Below are positions 56,252 to 64,000 of a DNA stretch of 64,000 nt, in pieces. Under the pieces are notes generated by a model that made no database searches, was not told the origin of the DNA, and saw only the letters and a list, made by a program, of their open reading frames with translations. The stretch spans positions 1 through 64,000 of the forward strand of contig NZ_AUCB01000016.1 of assembly GCF_000429545.1 (NCBI RefSeq). The letters are read 5' to 3'. Made by a program: the position numbers and the translations under genes. Within the stretch, counting starts at the first letter, position 1. Each line of letters starts with the position of its first letter. The DNA comes from Arenibacter certesii DSM 19833 (GTDB lineage: Bacteria > Bacteroidota > Bacteroidia > Flavobacteriales > Flavobacteriaceae).

Positions 56252-56254
56252 TTG
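56247..56254 (+). promoter_or_regulatory. Putative pyrE -7 box giving leaderless mRNA
   Basis: TACATTTG fits TAnnTTTG and ends 5 bases before the pyrE ATG at 56259, so transcription would start at or near that ATG. No TTG is seen at the usual distance. The box overlaps the NUDIX start codon. Confidence 0.45.
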
Positions 56255-56258
56255 CGTT

Positions 56259-56900
56259 ATGGTTTTAGATAAAGACACAGCAAAAAAAACGGCCGAACTT
56301 CTGTTGCAAATTAATGCAATAAAGTTGAAACCTGAAAATCCTTTTACATGGGCTTCTGGTTGGAGGTCTCCCATCTATTGTGACAATCGTATAATTTTAT
56401 CCTATCCGGTTATCAGAAATTATATGCGGGAACAATTAGGAAAGCAATTAGAAACCCTTTATGGCAAGCCCGATGTTATTGCCGGAGTGGCAACAGGCGC
56501 CATTGGAATAGGGATGTTGGTAGCGGAATATTTGGGTCTTCCTTTTATTTATGTAAGACCGGAAGCCAAAGCTCATGGACGTCAAAATCAAATTGAGGGC
56601 CATTTGGAAGCTAACCAGAACGTGGTAGTTATAGAAGATTTAATAAGCACTGGAAAAAGCAGTCTTAACGCAGTAGAAGCACTGAGAAACAATGGAGCTA
56701 ACGTTAAAGGAATGCTAGCTGTATTTTCCTATGGCTTTGCAGTTGCAAACGAAAACTTTGAGAAATACAATGTGGAATTACACACTCTAAGTGATTACGA
56801 CCACCTTTTGCAACAAGCCACAGAAACCAATTACATAAAGGAAGATCAACATAAAACGCTAATGGAGTGGAGGACAGAGCCCGCTACCTGGCAACCATAA
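56259..56900 (+). CDS. pyrE: Orotate phosphoribosyltransferase
   Basis: A 213-residue pyrimidine-synthesis enzyme that makes OMP from orotate and PRPP. I start at the ATG at 56259 (MVLDKDTAKKTAELLLQINA); the open frame continues 25 codons upstream, but the earlier part runs across the NUDIX start region. The PRPP-binding motif is VVVIEDLISTGKSSLNAVEA (about 127), and GVATGAIGIGMLVAEYLGLP and FTWASGWRSPIYCDNR are typical. The SRPBCC gene follows 3 bases later. Confidence 0.96.
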   Translation: MVLDKDTAKKTAELLLQINAIKLKPENPFTWASGWRSPIYCDNRIILSYPVIRNYMREQLGKQLETLYGKPDVIAGVATGAIGIGMLVAEYLGLPFIYVRPEAKAHGRQNQIEGHLEANQNVVVIEDLISTGKSSLNAVEALRNNGANVKGMLAVFSYGFAVANENFEKYNVELHTLSDYDHLLQQATETNYIKEDQHKTLMEWRTEPATWQP

Positions 56901-56903
56901 ATT

Positions 56904-57296
56904 ATGCATTTAGAGACACCAAAGAAAACCGTAAACAAAAGCAGCAAAGAAGTTTTTGATTTCCTTAACGACATTAAGAATTTTGAAACTCTAATGCCCG
57001 ATAACATAAGCAAGTTTGAGGTGCTTAATGAAGAGCGATTTTTGTTTGCTCTTAAGGGAATGCCAGAAATAGTATTGCAGAAAAAAGAGCAGACTCCTTA
57101 CTCACAAATTGTTTTAGGTGCCGCAAGTGATAAATTACCTTTTTCATTGACAGCAGATATCGTAGAAATTAACGACTCTGAAAGCGAGGTAGTTCTAAGC
57201 TTTGAAGGCCAGTTTAATGCCATGATGGCGATGATGGTTAAATCACCCATCACTAACTTCATAGGTACGCTATCTCAGAACCTATCTAAGATATAA
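56904..57296 (+). CDS. SRPBCC-fold protein, small
   Basis: A 130-residue cytosolic protein of the SRPBCC (START-like) fold: KEVFDFLNDIKNFETLMPDN, LFALKGMPEIVLQKKEQTPY, LSFEGQFNAMMAMMVKSPIT. These small proteins bind hydrophobic ligands, but the ligand is unknown. It starts 3 bases after the pyrE stop, so the two are co-transcribed. It converges with birA across a stem-loop near 57335. Confidence 0.8.
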   Translation: MHLETPKKTVNKSSKEVFDFLNDIKNFETLMPDNISKFEVLNEERFLFALKGMPEIVLQKKEQTPYSQIVLGAASDKLPFSLTADIVEINDSESEVVLSFEGQFNAMMAMMVKSPITNFIGTLSQNLSKI

Positions 57297-57317
57297 AAAC
57301 TTAACCTTACCCCTACA

Positions 57318-57352
57318 CTCCTTCTCTTCTATTATTTTAGAAAGAGAAGGAG
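57318..57352. terminator. Terminator-like inverted repeat between convergent genes
   Basis: CTCCTTCTCTT (57318-57328) and AAGAGAAGGAG (57342-57352) form an 11-pair stem with a 13-base loop between the pyrE unit and birA. No clear T-tract follows in either direction, so terminator function is uncertain. Confidence 0.45.
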
Positions 57353-57455
57353 CTATTTACCTTTACAAATACCCAAGTCTATTAATTATTCCTTTCTTGG
57401 GATACTTCGCTACCCACGCAATTCTTTTACTCCCCTATTTCGATAGTAAAAGTCC

Positions 57456-58187
57456 TTAATACATCAAGCTCACTTCTTTTAAATCAAACTCCCGCATAAC
57501 ACTATCCTCTAAAAGCAGTACTAGTTTACCAGAAGGAGATACCCCTTTTATAAATCCCATAAATAGCTCCCCATTGGTATTTTGAAAAGTGGAAGGTTTA
57601 TCCTTTCTAAAAAGTTGGTCCTCATAATTAGCAAACATGGTCTTAAATTCTTCTTCCTCTGCGTGTACTAAAAAGACTTTTAATTGATTAACTATTGAGA
57701 AAAGTAGCTCATCTAAATCAAAATTAGTACCCAATAAAAGCTTTAAAGAGGACACCTTTGGCAAGTTTAAAAAGTTGAATTGATTCACATTAAGGCCAAT
57801 TCCAATTACAGAAGTATGTATAAACCGTCCTGAAAGAACATTTTCTATCAAAACACCACCAATTTTGAACCGACCTGACATAATGTCGTTGGGCCATTTT
57901 ATTTTCAAATCTGGCACATTCAATTGTTCTAACGCCGAAAAAATTGCTAAAGAAACACAAATATTTATGCGGAATTGATTTATTACCGACATTTCCTCGT
58001 ATCGCTTTAACACGCTAAAGGTCAGGTTCTTACCAGGCTCCGAAATCCACTTGGTTCCCATCTGACCTCTTCCATGTGTCTGGGATTTAGTAGAAACTAC
58101 CGTAAAATCTGCTATATTGCTCTCTTGCATTAGGTGTTTTAAATATGCATTTGTAGAGTCCGTGGCACTAAGTTTGATTAACTGCAT
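57456..58187 (-). CDS. birA: Biotin--[acetyl-CoA-carboxylase] ligase
   Basis: A 243-residue BPL catalytic and C-terminal domain without the N-terminal DNA-binding domain of E. coli BirA, so it cannot act as a biotin repressor. The active-site sequence is TKSQTHGRGQMGTKWISEPG, then IKWPNDIMSGRFKIGGVLIE and SVIGIGLNVNQF. Its targets in this organism should include the pyruvate carboxylase BCCP Lys and ACC. It diverges from rsfS (92 bases). Confidence 0.95.
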   Translation of the reverse strand: MQLIKLSATDSTNAYLKHLMQESNIADFTVVSTKSQTHGRGQMGTKWISEPGKNLTFSVLKRYEEMSVINQFRINICVSLAIFSALEQLNVPDLKIKWPNDIMSGRFKIGGVLIENVLSGRFIHTSVIGIGLNVNQFNFLNLPKVSSLKLLLGTNFDLDELLFSIVNQLKVFLVHAEEEEFKTMFANYEDQLFRKDKPSTFQNTNGELFMGFIKGVSPSGKLVLLLEDSVMREFDLKEVSLMY

Positions 58188-58252
58188 TTACAATTGTATG
58201 TTTATAATATAATGTATTGTTAAAAACAATGCTTTAAAAAACAAAATTATAA

Positions 58253-58260
58253 TAACTTTG
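58253..58260 (+). promoter_or_regulatory. Putative -7 box upstream of rsfS
   Basis: TAACTTTG fits TAnnTTTG and ends 19 bases before the rsfS ATG. No TTG lies at the normal distance. Confidence 0.45.
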
Positions 58261-58279
58261 TAAAAATTAAATTTTTTGA

Positions 58280-58657
58280 ATGCAGAATAGGAAAAGTAGC
58301 GCAGATGAGTTAATCGCTTTAATTATAAGTGGTATAGAAGAAGTTAAAGGGCACGATATAAAATTACTAGATCTTAGAGATATTGAGAATACTGTTTGTG
58401 ACTACTTTATAATTTGCAATGGTACTTCCAACACCCACGTAAATGCCATAGTAGGCTCTATCCAAAAAACTGTAAGCAAAGCCATAAAAGACAAACCATG
58501 GCACGTAGAAGGCTCTGATTATGCCGAATGGGTGCTAATGGACTATGTCAACGTAGTGGTGCATGTGTTTCAGAAACAGGCGAGAGAACATTATGATATT
58601 GAAGGTCTTTGGGGCGATGCCAAAGTAACCTTAGTTGAAAGTAGCTTCAATCAGTAA
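58280..58657 (+). CDS. rsfS: Ribosome silencing factor
   Basis: A 125-residue RsfS/Iojap protein that binds uL14 and blocks 50S-30S joining when nutrients run short. It is recognised by SADELIALIISGIEEVKGHDI, TVCDYFIICNGTSNTHVNAI and DYAEWVLMDYVNVVVHVFQK. Length is typical. It starts the cluster rsfS-ftsH-LUD-cdsA-psd-ACBP. Confidence 0.96.
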   Translation: MQNRKSSADELIALIISGIEEVKGHDIKLLDLRDIENTVCDYFIICNGTSNTHVNAIVGSIQKTVSKAIKDKPWHVEGSDYAEWVLMDYVNVVVHVFQKQAREHYDIEGLWGDAKVTLVESSFNQ

Positions 58658-58666
58658 AAAATAATA

Positions 58667-60694
58667 ATGGCAAAAGAAAATAATACAAGTCCTAAAAAAC
58701 CAAAATTTAATACTTGGTGGATATACGGAATTATAGCAGTAATGCTAATTGGGTTTCAATTTTTCGGTAGTGGAAATTTTGCGAGCACCAAAAAAGCAAA
58801 CACGTCAGAACTTCAAGATTTCCTGAGAAATGGTGATATCAAGAAAATACTGATTATCACCAATACCAAACAAGCCAAAGTATTCCTTAATGAGGAGGCG
58901 CTAAAGAAAGACGTTCATAAAGATGTTGCCGACCAGGCCTTCTCAATGAGCGCTACAGCCACGCCCCAATATGTGGTTAACTACGGGGACCAACAGAACT
59001 TTGAGAAAACAATTTACGCTATCAAAGATCAGAATACCAGCTTGGATACAGAAGTTGTTTTCGACACTGAGAACAATGTTTTCATGGACCTTGTATTTAC
59101 GTTGCTCCCTTTTATACTTATTATTGGAATTTGGATATACCTTATGCGACGTATGTCTGGAGGTGCCGGAGGCGGTGCAGGCGGACAGATATTTAACATA
59201 GGAAAATCCAAGGCAAAACTCTTTGACGAAAAAACAGATACCAGAACCTCTTTTAAAGATGTTGCCGGACTAGAAGGTGCAAAAGAAGAAGTAGAGGAGA
59301 TTGTAGAGTTTTTAAGAAACCCAGATAAATACACCTCTTTAGGAGGGAAAATACCAAAAGGAGCGCTCTTAGTAGGACCTCCAGGAACAGGCAAAACCCT
59401 TCTTGCCAAGGCAGTTGCAGGGGAAGCCAAAGTACCCTTCTTCTCACTTTCAGGTTCAGATTTCGTTGAAATGTTCGTTGGGGTAGGTGCTTCTAGAGTT
59501 AGAGACCTATTTAAGCAAGCAAAAGACAAATCGCCCTCTATAATATTTATAGACGAGATAGACGCCATTGGTAGGGCTAGAGGAAAAAATAGTCTAACCG
59601 GCTCTAATGATGAAAGGGAAAACACCCTTAACCAGTTGTTGACGGAGATGGATGGTTTTGGCACCAATACCAACGTAATTGTACTTGCTGCCACAAACCG
59701 TGCAGATGTTTTAGACAAGGCATTAATGAGAGCTGGACGTTTTGACAGGCAAATTTATGTAGACCTTCCAGACATTAGGGAACGTAAAGAAATATTTGAG
59801 GTCCATTTAAGACCCATTAAAACGGCCGAGACCCTAGATGTTGATTTTCTAGCCAAGCAAACACCCGGTTTTTCTGGTGCAGATATTGCCAACGTATGTA
59901 ACGAAGCAGCATTAATTGCAGCAAGAAAAGAGAAAAAAGCAGTTACCAAACAAGACTTTTTGGACGCTGTGGATAGAATAGTGGGCGGACTAGAGAAAAA
60001 GAACAAAATAATCACTCCAAGGGAAAAAGAAACCATTGCCTATCACGAGGCTGGTCATGCTACTGTTAGCTGGATGCTGGAACACGCAGCACCTTTAGTT
60101 AAAGTTACTATTGTACCAAGGGGCCAGTCTCTAGGAGCTGCCTGGTACCTACCAGAAGAACGCCTGATCGTTAGACCAGATCAAATGAAGGATGAGATGT
60201 GTGCCGCCTTAGGAGGTAGAGCTGCAGAAAAAGTAATATTCGGAGAAATCTCCACGGGTGCCCTTAGTGATTTGGAAAAAATTACTAAGCAAGCTAGAGC
60301 CATGGTAACAGTTTACGGACTTAATGATAAAATAGGGAATTTAACCTATTACGATTCCTCAGGACAAAACGAGTATGGTTTCACCAAGCCGTATAGCGAA
60401 CAAACGGCACATACCATTGATACGGAAATTTCCAAGCTTGTAGAAGAGCAATACCAAAGAGCTATTGATCTTTTATCTGAAAATAAGGATAAACTTAAAG
60501 AGTTAGCTGAGCGTTTATTGGAAAAAGAAGTTATATTTAAGGACGATTTAGAGAAGATATTTGGACGGCGACCTTTTGAAAAAGATCAATTACTTGATGC
60601 AGAGGAAGCTGCGAATAAAGAAAAATTGTCTAAAGTAAATGATTCTGCGGAAGAAGAAGGTGAAAACAAGATTGAGCCGAAGACTGAAAAATAA
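58667..60694 (+). CDS. ftsH: ATP-dependent zinc metalloprotease FtsH
   Basis: A 675-residue inner-membrane AAA+ protease. Transmembrane helices are at about 16-36 and 140-160 (VFTLLPFILIIGIWIYLMRR), with a periplasmic domain between. The Gly-rich linker GGAGGGAGG precedes the AAA core: Walker A GPPGTGKT near 236, Walker B IIFIDEIDAIGR and the SRH region ATNRADVLDKALMRAGRFDR. The zinc site HEAGH begins at about residue 460. The acidic tail extends to 675. It starts 9 bases after rsfS. Confidence 0.98.
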   Translation: MAKENNTSPKKPKFNTWWIYGIIAVMLIGFQFFGSGNFASTKKANTSELQDFLRNGDIKKILIITNTKQAKVFLNEEALKKDVHKDVADQAFSMSATATPQYVVNYGDQQNFEKTIYAIKDQNTSLDTEVVFDTENNVFMDLVFTLLPFILIIGIWIYLMRRMSGGAGGGAGGQIFNIGKSKAKLFDEKTDTRTSFKDVAGLEGAKEEVEEIVEFLRNPDKYTSLGGKIPKGALLVGPPGTGKTLLAKAVAGEAKVPFFSLSGSDFVEMFVGVGASRVRDLFKQAKDKSPSIIFIDEIDAIGRARGKNSLTGSNDERENTLNQLLTEMDGFGTNTNVIVLAATNRADVLDKALMRAGRFDRQIYVDLPDIRERKEIFEVHLRPIKTAETLDVDFLAKQTPGFSGADIANVCNEAALIAARKEKKAVTKQDFLDAVDRIVGGLEKKNKIITPREKETIAYHEAGHATVSWMLEHAAPLVKVTIVPRGQSLGAAWYLPEERLIVRPDQMKDEMCAALGGRAAEKVIFGEISTGALSDLEKITKQARAMVTVYGLNDKIGNLTYYDSSGQNEYGFTKPYSEQTAHTIDTEISKLVEEQYQRAIDLLSENKDKLKELAERLLEKEVIFKDDLEKIFGRRPFEKDQLLDAEEAANKEKLSKVNDSAEEEGENKIEPKTEK

Positions 60695-60754
60695 AATCTG
60701 AATTAATCCGTTGTTTTCTTTGAATTGAGAGCTAAATGAAGCGTTTATATTTTA

Positions 60755-61366
60755 ATGGGATTGTTTGATAAGCTTTTTGGGGGAGGCAAGAAAAAGGTTC
60801 CTAAAGAACAAATGGAAACCACAGGGCAACATATGCCCGATCTCCAAATCCCTGTGGATGAAAAGTTCACTATTAACTTTAAACGCAATGGGGGTAAATT
60901 TTTGTATTGTGATTCCTTTGAAGAAGTCTATGTCAATTTAGACAATATCATTATTGAGAATAAATGGCAGGATCAAACCTTTTTCACTATGGACGAACGC
61001 TTGGAGGAAAAATTCTCCAAACGAGATATCAGTTTTACCCCTATTCCAAGTCAAAGCGAGGTATTCTTTACTACATGTGAGCATTTAATTGCACAAAATG
61101 GCTCTATATTGGTTTGCTCAAATCAATTAAAAGAAAGGAAGTTAAATGAACTTCCCTCTAACTTAATTGTTTTTGCAACTACAAGTCAATTAGTAGAGTC
61201 CATTGGGGAGGGTTTAAAAACGATCAATAAGAAGTACAAAAAGCAAATTCCGGCCAACATCACCACCATTAAACATTTCTTGCCTACCGATGAGAATTCA
61301 GATGATTTCTTAACTTACGGAAGTAGTTCTAAAAATCTTTATCTTTTACTTCTGGAAGACTTGTAG
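60755..61366 (+). CDS. LUD domain (LutC/YkgG-like) protein
   Basis: A 203-residue protein of the LUD superfamily. The N-terminal part is acidic/basic (GLFDKLFGGGKKKVPKEQME) and the remaining domain contains EVFFTTCEHLIAQNGSILVC, NLIVFATTSQLVESIGEGLK and DDFLTYGSSSKNLYLLLLED. LutC acts in lactate oxidation, but here there are no lutA or lutB genes beside it; the fold alone does not define the substrate. It lies 60 bases after ftsH and ends 1 base before cdsA, a position conserved across Flavobacteriia to my knowledge. Confidence 0.75.
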   Translation: MGLFDKLFGGGKKKVPKEQMETTGQHMPDLQIPVDEKFTINFKRNGGKFLYCDSFEEVYVNLDNIIIENKWQDQTFFTMDERLEEKFSKRDISFTPIPSQSEVFFTTCEHLIAQNGSILVCSNQLKERKLNELPSNLIVFATTSQLVESIGEGLKTINKKYKKQIPANITTIKHFLPTDENSDDFLTYGSSSKNLYLLLLEDL

Positions 61367-61367
61367 T

Positions 61368-62171
61368 ATGAAAGAAATTTTAAGGCGGTTATTAACAGGG
61401 GCTGTATTTGTCATATTATTATTGTCGGCCATTTTTCTAAGTTCCGATGCATTCGACTTCCTTTTCATGACCTTTGGCCTTATTTGTCTCTATGAATACA
61501 AACGAATGGTGAAGCTTAGGGGCTATCATGTATTTATAGCCTATTTGGGCTTGTGGTGGGCCTACATCTATTTAGTTCAAGATAAGATTCTCATTAATAT
61601 TTTGATGTTTGCAACAATAACAGTTAATTTTGCGCTGTTATTTTATTTGTTTTCTGGAAAGGAAAAATTATTCAACAATTTACAAAAATTCCTTATCGGC
61701 TTATTTTATATAGGGGGAGGATGTATTTTTCTAACCATGATTCCATATAAGGACAGTGATTTTGCGCAATTCCTGATTATGGGGATATTCATCCTGATCT
61801 GGGTAAACGATTCTTTTGCTTATTTAGTTGGCAAGACCATAGGGAAAACAAAATTGTTTCCATCGGTTTCGCCTAAAAAGACTGTAGAAGGAACCTTAGG
61901 AGGCTACGTATTTGCATTGGGAGCCGCCTATTTCATGTCCAAATATGAAACCAATGTCTCGCTTGTCCAATGGCTGATCCTCGCAACGGTTATTGTTTCT
62001 GCGGGCAGCCTAGGGGACCTTGTTGAATCGAAGTTCAAAAGGGCAGCTGGAGTAAAAGATAGCGGGGCCATTTTGCCAGGCCACGGAGGGATGTTAGATC
62101 GATTAGATAGTTTAGTTTTTGCCGCACCTTTTGCATATTTAACTTTAACAATTTTTAAACATGTTTCATAA
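61368..62171 (+). CDS. cdsA: Phosphatidate cytidylyltransferase
   Basis: A 267-residue integral membrane enzyme (about seven helices) that makes CDP-diacylglycerol from phosphatidate and CTP. The family signature is intact: SVSPKKTVEGTLGGYVF and GSLGDLVESKFKRAAGVKDS followed by LPGHGGMLDRLDSLVFAAP. It starts 1 base after the LUD stop and overlaps psd by 11 bases, so these genes are translated together. Confidence 0.96.
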   Translation: MKEILRRLLTGAVFVILLLSAIFLSSDAFDFLFMTFGLICLYEYKRMVKLRGYHVFIAYLGLWWAYIYLVQDKILINILMFATITVNFALLFYLFSGKEKLFNNLQKFLIGLFYIGGGCIFLTMIPYKDSDFAQFLIMGIFILIWVNDSFAYLVGKTIGKTKLFPSVSPKKTVEGTLGGYVFALGAAYFMSKYETNVSLVQWLILATVIVSAGSLGDLVESKFKRAAGVKDSGAILPGHGGMLDRLDSLVFAAPFAYLTLTIFKHVS

Positions 62172-62835
62172 AGAAGGACAGAAAATTATTGTCACCACAT
62201 TTATCCTTGTATGTTCAGTGGTTTTGTTGAGCCATTACCTCATAGATATTTCATGGCTAAAACTTACCCTACAAATTGGTGCCTTACTAATTCTTATCCT
62301 GATTCTTCAATTCTTTAGGAATCCTTCTCGCAAGGGCACTAAAAATTTTGACGATATATTAGCACCTGTTGATGGTAAAGTAGTAGTTATAGAAGAGGTT
62401 GATGAAAATGAATACTTTAAGGATAAGCGCATACAGGTGTCTATTTTTATGTCCCCTATAAATGTTCATGTAACCCGTTACCCAGCTACGGGAGTTATTA
62501 AGTTCTCCAAATACCATCCTGGAAAATATTTGGTAGCTTGGCACCCAAAGGCCAGTGAAGAGAATGAAAGAACAACAGTAGTACTAAATACACCAAAGTT
62601 TGGTGATATCCTATACCGACAAATAGCTGGTGCTTTGGCTCGTAGAATTGTAAACTACGCAGAAGTTGGAGAGAGCGTTCACCAGGGAGAAGATGCCGGT
62701 TTCATAAAATTTGGTTCTCGAGTAGATTTGTTCCTGCCTTTGAACAGTGCCATTTGTGTTAAATTGGGCCAGAAGGTTGTTGGAGCCCAAACCTGTATAG
62801 CAACCAAAAAGGTTGAAAAAGAAAATGAATACTGA
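62161..62835 (+). CDS. psd: Phosphatidylserine decarboxylase
   Basis: A 224-residue membrane-associated enzyme of the short PSD type that makes phosphatidylethanolamine. The pyruvoyl cofactor should arise by cleavage at FGS in AGFIKFGSRVDLFLPLNSAI (about residue 180-183). Two N-terminal hydrophobic segments (about 8-45) anchor it. VDGKVVVIEEVDENEYF and MSPINVHVTRYPATG are typical. It overlaps cdsA (11 bases) and ACBP (11 bases). Confidence 0.95.
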   Translation: MFHKEGQKIIVTTFILVCSVVLLSHYLIDISWLKLTLQIGALLILILILQFFRNPSRKGTKNFDDILAPVDGKVVVIEEVDENEYFKDKRIQVSIFMSPINVHVTRYPATGVIKFSKYHPGKYLVAWHPKASEENERTTVVLNTPKFGDILYRQIAGALARRIVNYAEVGESVHQGEDAGFIKFGSRVDLFLPLNSAICVKLGQKVVGAQTCIATKKVEKENEY

Positions 62836-63094
62836 TCAGAAACTACATAAGGAATTTACCGAGGCCGTCAACTTTGTTAATGACTATACCGACCCTTTAC
62901 CTGCAGATCTATTGCTAAAGCTATACGCCTATTTCAAAATTGCCAACCGCAGTTTTAGCCATCCAGGAAGCAGAACCCCTTTAATAAATGCATTTAAGGC
63001 CAACGCATTAATACAAGCTAAGAATGTAAGCACAAAAGAGGCAATGGAAAAATATATTGCATTGGTAAATAAAGAGATCAAACAAAACCTCTAA
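62825..63094 (+). CDS. Acyl-CoA-binding protein
   Basis: An 89-residue acyl-CoA-binding protein (ACBP) of the eukaryotic type, found in some bacteria. I start at the ATG at 62825; the earlier in-frame TTG at 62813 is less likely. Helices match ACBP: LHKEFTEAVNFVNDYTDPLP, DLLLKLYAYFKIANRSF and NAFKANALIQAKNVSTKEAM ending KYIALVNKEIKQNL. The conserved YxxFKQA position reads LYAYFKIAN. It binds long-chain acyl-CoA, consistent with cdsA and psd upstream, which it overlaps by 11 bases. Confidence 0.88.
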   Translation: MNTDQKLHKEFTEAVNFVNDYTDPLPADLLLKLYAYFKIANRSFSHPGSRTPLINAFKANALIQAKNVSTKEAMEKYIALVNKEIKQNL

Positions 63095-63186
63095 TATTGC
63101 ATTACCGGTTTAATACCCTTAGATACATCATATTTTTATAAGCTAAAAGAGCTTCACATGCCCAATTATTTGGATAAACGTATATA

Positions 63187-64000
63187 TTATCCTATTCCAA
63201 CACTTTCGCTCTTAGAAAGCGGCTCATTGGCTGTACGCCCCATCATATCCATTCTCCCTGTCTCTAGATAGGTGAAATATACCCCGCCAATCATGGTGAC
63301 CAAAAAATAAGCTATCATCATTATATTACCATTGGGCAAATAGGTGCCAAGTCCAAACCAATCCCCATAGAACAAAATCCAACAAACACCTACCAACCCC
63401 CTACCCAGCTCTATCCAAACGGCATACTTCTTTCTATCCATAAGTGTAGTATAACCATAGATTCCCACAAAAATAAAGCCACTGAACCAGAGCAGTCCAT
63501 CAAAACCAATTTCTACATAATTATAGAACATAAACATCATCAACAGCAAACTAAATACCATCTGCAGAATAGAATATAATTTTATTCCCAATGTAGCTTT
63601 GGGAGCGTAGCGCTCAAAATGATATACGTCTGTTATAATATCTATAGGATGTGCTTCTATAACATCTTGAGGCCTCCATCCTGTAGGCATAAACCAGATG
63701 CGCATCTTATCCCAATAATTTGTGGTATACCAGGCATCTTTTAACATCCGCCATAAATGCTGAAAGTTTATTAGAATAGGGTTCCATGTAGCTGCCGGCT
63801 TTAAAACTCCATACTGTGGGGGCACGTCTTTTAATTCCTCTTGGAAAGTACCAAACATTCTATCCCATATACAAAGAACCTGTCCCAAATTTTTATCTAT
63901 ATACTCAGGATTAATTGCGTGGTGCACCCTGTGCTGGGAAGGGGTAACTAAAACATACTCTAACCATCCCATTTTATTAATGTGCCTAGTATGATACCAA
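63187..64000 (-). CDS. Fatty acid hydroxylase/sterol desaturase family, partial (5' end outside window)
   Basis: An inner-membrane di-iron enzyme of at least 271 residues whose frame continues past 64000 on the minus strand. In-frame WYHTRHINK (at the window edge) and SQHRVHHAINPEYI supply two of the three histidine boxes, so the ATG at 63972 is internal, not the start. Later hydrophobic segments (about 130-165, 185-200 and 215-245 of the visible frame) fit membrane helices, and the end is GRTANEPLSKSESVGIG. The family oxidises sterols or fatty acids; in Bacteroidota the substrate is usually unknown. Confidence 0.9.
   Translation of the reverse strand, partial: WYHTRHINKMGWLEYVLVTPSQHRVHHAINPEYIDKNLGQVLCIWDRMFGTFQEELKDVPPQYGVLKPAATWNPILINFQHLWRMLKDAWYTTNYWDKMRIWFMPTGWRPQDVIEAHPIDIITDVYHFERYAPKATLGIKLYSILQMVFSLLLMMFMFYNYVEIGFDGLLWFSGFIFVGIYGYTTLMDRKKYAVWIELGRGLVGVCWILFYGDWFGLGTYLPNGNIMMIAYFLVTMIGGVYFTYLETGRMDMMGRTANEPLSKSESVGIG

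Noticed and set aside
56184-56258. Longer pyrE reading frame
   Set aside because: It would run antisense through the NUDIX start and has no PyrE-like sequence before MVLDKDTAKKT.
56252-56374. Longer NUDIX reading frame overlapping pyrE
   Set aside because: The first 41 residues are antisense to PyrE codons and look like a shadow.

Overview
The window is an AT-rich chromosomal segment from a member of the Flavobacteriaceae (Bacteroidota), probably a marine relative of Maribacter, Zobellia or Arenibacter; the genus is inferred, not proven. The evidence is a PorP/SprF type IX secretion protein, flavobacterial families (DUF2851, DUF3467, short PspC), promoters of the Bacteroidota form TTG-N17-20-TAnnTTTG, and general absence of Shine-Dalgarno sequences. 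I see no prophage, insertion sequence, CRISPR array or rRNA gene. This is mostly conserved core genome, and its most interesting content is regulatory RNA and small genes.

Layout. 1-3.8 kb: exported surface-type proteins and PorP/SprF, all on the minus strand, flanked by two intergenic regions of 461 and 722 bases. 4.5-6.5 kb: prfC and a DUF3467 gene around a shared bidirectional terminator. 6.6-22.1 kb, read on the minus strand: rpsU, xerC-like recombinase, hpf, tRNA-Thr(UGU), tRNA-Tyr(GUA), tRNA-Gly(UCC), tRNA-Thr(GGU), tuf, tRNA-Trp(CCA), secE, nusG, rplK, rplA, rplJ, rplL, rpoB, rpoC. This is the cell's translation and transcription core, punctuated by RNA hairpins after tuf and between rplL and rpoB. 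22-32.3 kb: transport and housekeeping on the minus strand (SMR exporter, acyl-CoA dehydrogenase, helix-hairpin-helix protein, NSS transporter with a 51-residue partner, AGCS symporter with an exported N-terminal extension, K+ channel/PspC/DUF2851, rhodanese).

32.4-34.2 kb: a MarR regulator with a palindromic operator, a nitroreductase and a YceI protein. 34.3-41.5 kb: a complete trp operon (trpEGDCFBA) preceded by a consensus promoter, an 18-codon leader peptide with three consecutive Trp codons and an intrinsic terminator, which is a classic attenuation layout. 41.7-49.7 kb: hypothetical protein, uracil-DNA-glycosylase-like protein, pyruvate carboxylase, ribosomal protein bTHX, lipoprotein, YaaA, RluD-type pseudouridine synthase and PASTA protein. 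49.9-57.3 kb: ddl, coaD, a PAS histidine kinase overlapping a response regulator, an M14 peptidase, and NUDIX and pyrE genes diverging from start codons 7 bases apart. 57.4-64 kb: birA (whose expected target includes the pyruvate carboxylase biotin domain), then rsfS-ftsH-LUD-cdsA-psd-ACBP with touching or overlapping ends, joining membrane proteolysis to phospholipid synthesis. The window ends inside a fatty acid hydroxylase/sterol desaturase gene.
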